Source: an uncultured Clostridia bacterium (GTDB taxonomy: Bacteria > Bacillota > Clostridia > TANB77 > CAG-508). From it: a stretch of 5,548 nucleotides of DNA. A model generated the notes under the pieces. That model ran no database searches. It had not been told where the DNA came from and saw only the letters and a program-made list of their open reading frames with translations. How positions within the stretch are numbered: the first letter of the stretch is position 1; each line of letters opens with the position of its first letter. Location of the stretch: the NCBI GenBank assembly GCA_947631385.1, contig CANRLE010000068.1, forward strand, positions 1 to 5,548, written 5' to 3'. Both the position numbers and the translations under genes were made by a program. This document shows positions 4,108 to 5,548 of the stretch, one piece after another.

Positions 4108-5547
4108 ATGTCAAGAGAAAATTATGAAGTAGTAATAGGGCTAGAGGTGCATGCAGAACTTTCAACAAAGACAAAAATATTTTGTTCTTGCCCAACTGAA
4201 TTTGGTGCTAGTCCAAATACTCATACTTGCCCAATATGTATGGCAATGCCGGGAACTTTACCAGTATTGAATGAAAAAGTAGTTGAATATGCAGTAAAGG
4301 CAGGTTTAGCAACTAATTGTGAAATTTCAAGAGATAGCAAGAATGACCGAAAAAATTATTTTTACCCAGATTTACCAAAAGCTTATCAAATTTCACAATT
4401 TGATAAACCTTTATGTGAGCATGGATATGTAGAAATTGATACAGATGATGGCAAAAAGAAAATTAGATTAACTAGAATTCATATTGAAGAAGATGCAGGA
4501 AAATTAAACCATGATGAATTTGGTGGAGGAAGTTTAGTGGACTTAAATAGAGCAGGAGTTCCATTAATTGAAATTGTTTCTGAACCAGATATTCGCAGTA
4601 GTGAAGAAGCAGAGAAATATTTAAGAAAATTAAAATCTATTTTGGAATATATTGAAGTTTCTGACTGTAAAATGCAAGAAGGTTCTTTAAGAGCAGATGT
4701 TAATGTTTCAGTAAGGAAAAAAGGTGATAGCAAATTAGGAACTCGTACTGAAATGAAAAACATGAACTCTTTTAGAAGTATTGTAAGAGCAATTGAGTAT
4801 GAAGTAGATAGACAAATTGATGTTATTGAAGATGGTGGAACAATAGAACAAGAAACACTAAGATGGGATGAAGTATCAGGAAAAACATTTTCTATGAGAG
4901 ATAAAGAAGATGCTCAAGATTATAGATATTTTCCAGACCCAGATTTAGTTGCTATTAAACTATCTGAAGAGTATATTCAAAATATAAAAGATAGTCTACC
5001 AGAATTGCCAGAAAGTAGAAAACAGAGATATTTAGAAGAATATGGATTGTCTCAAAAAGATGCTAATTTAATTACATCTTCAAAATATTTATCAGATTTA
5101 TTTGAAGCGGCAATCGAAGTATGCAATAATCCAAAGGCAGTAAATAACTGGATTATATCAGATATATCAAGAATATTAAATGAAACAGAAATGGAACCAA
5201 TCGAAATACCATTTGATGCTAAACAATTAGGTAAGCTAGTTATACTAATTGATAAAGGAACTATAAGCTCAAGCATTGGTAAAAAAGTATTGGTAGAGCT
5301 ATTTGAAAATCCTAGAGACCCAGAAGACATTATTAAAGAAAAAGGATGGATTCAAATATCAGATGAAGGAGCAATAAAAGAAGTTGTACTTAAAATTTTA
5401 GAAGCTAACCCACAATCTATTGCAGATTATAAGGGAGGAAAGGATAAGGCTTTAGGTTTCTTAGTAGGTCAAGCTATGAAAGAAACAAAGGGAAAGGCTA
5501 ATCCACAGATGTTGAACAAAATGTTTATAGAAGAGTTAAAAAAATAA
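4108..5547 (+). CDS. gatB: Asp-tRNA(Asn)/Glu-tRNA(Gln) amidotransferase subunit B (kinase/amidotransferase)
   Basis: GatB binds the misacylated tRNA, phosphorylates its Glu or Asp side chain with ATP and amidates it with ammonia from GatA. The 479 residues are the family's normal length, so the gene is complete although it stops one base before the window ends. The N-terminal cradle (about 1-295) shows VIGLEVHAEL (9-18), a full Cys set CSC (26-28) and CPIC (41-44) suited to zinc, NYFYPDLPKAYQISQF (83-98), HIEEDAGK (125-132) with metal-binding acidic residues, LVDLNRAGVPLIEIVSEPD (143-161) and YRYFPDPDL (272-280). A helical domain follows (about 297-405), then the YqeY-like tail with GFLVGQAMKETKGKANP (450-466), which contacts tRNA. 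The SD AAGGAGG (4092-4098) overlaps the gatA TAA; the gap to ATG is nine bases, and an in-frame TAG directly before the ATG fixes the start. Confidence 0.99.
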   Translation: MSRENYEVVIGLEVHAELSTKTKIFCSCPTEFGASPNTHTCPICMAMPGTLPVLNEKVVEYAVKAGLATNCEISRDSKNDRKNYFYPDLPKAYQISQFDKPLCEHGYVEIDTDDGKKKIRLTRIHIEEDAGKLNHDEFGGGSLVDLNRAGVPLIEIVSEPDIRSSEEAEKYLRKLKSILEYIEVSDCKMQEGSLRADVNVSVRKKGDSKLGTRTEMKNMNSFRSIVRAIEYEVDRQIDVIEDGGTIEQETLRWDEVSGKTFSMRDKEDAQDYRYFPDPDLVAIKLSEEYIQNIKDSLPELPESRKQRYLEEYGLSQKDANLITSSKYLSDLFEAAIEVCNNPKAVNNWIISDISRILNETEMEPIEIPFDAKQLGKLVILIDKGTISSSIGKKVLVELFENPRDPEDIIKEKGWIQISDEGAIKEVVLKILEANPQSIADYKGGKDKALGFLVGQAMKETKGKANPQMLNKMFIEELKK

Positions 5548-5548
5548 A

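Noticed and set aside
114..5330. Minus-strand open frames opposite rplK, rplL, gatC, gatA and gatB
   Set aside because: They lie over strongly conserved plus-strand genes, resemble no family I recognise and have no ribosome-binding sites of note; they are shadows of the coding frames.
1..5548. CRISPR arrays, insertion sequences, tRNA genes, phage or defence genes
   Set aside because: None is visible; the window is filled by housekeeping translation genes with short spacers.

Overview
The window is a compact, single-strand (+) stretch of core translation genes from an AT-rich bacterium. By eye G+C is about one third, arginine is mostly AGA, all seven stop codons are TAA, and Shine-Dalgarno sequences are strong AGGAGG types. 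TGG encodes tryptophan and no in-frame TGA is used, so the standard bacterial code fits. The L10 leader with an intrinsic terminator, the SD style and the gene set point to a low-GC Firmicute, probably of clostridial type; I cannot name a genus from this window.

Layout: the 3' part of rplK (L11; about 23 N-terminal residues lie off the left edge), a small L1-site-like RNA fold, rplA (L1), an L10-type leader with competing antiterminator and terminator hairpins, rplJ (L10), a small hairpin, rplL (L7/L12), and an intrinsic terminator at 2232-2263. A TATAAT promoter immediately overlaps that terminator and drives a second unit, gatC-gatA-gatB, the three subunits of the tRNA-dependent amidotransferase. 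gatB stops one base before the right edge. No non-coding stretch exceeds about 155 bases.

The first unit makes the L1 stalk and the L7/L12 stalk base and stalk of the 50S subunit, plus L11 beside them. It carries visible feedback elements: an L1 site between rplK and rplA that resembles the L1 site of 23S rRNA, and an L10 leader before rplJ. The second unit makes GatCAB, which amidates misacylated Glu-tRNA(Gln) and/or Asp-tRNA(Asn). Both units serve protein synthesis but appear to be transcribed separately.

I see no undescribed multi-gene system here. The points worth a second look are that gatCAB, not rpoBC, follows rplL; the fully readable attenuator switch before rplJ; the overlap of the rplL terminator with the gatC promoter; and four-codon mini-ORFs that abut or overlap the start codons of both rplJ and gatC.
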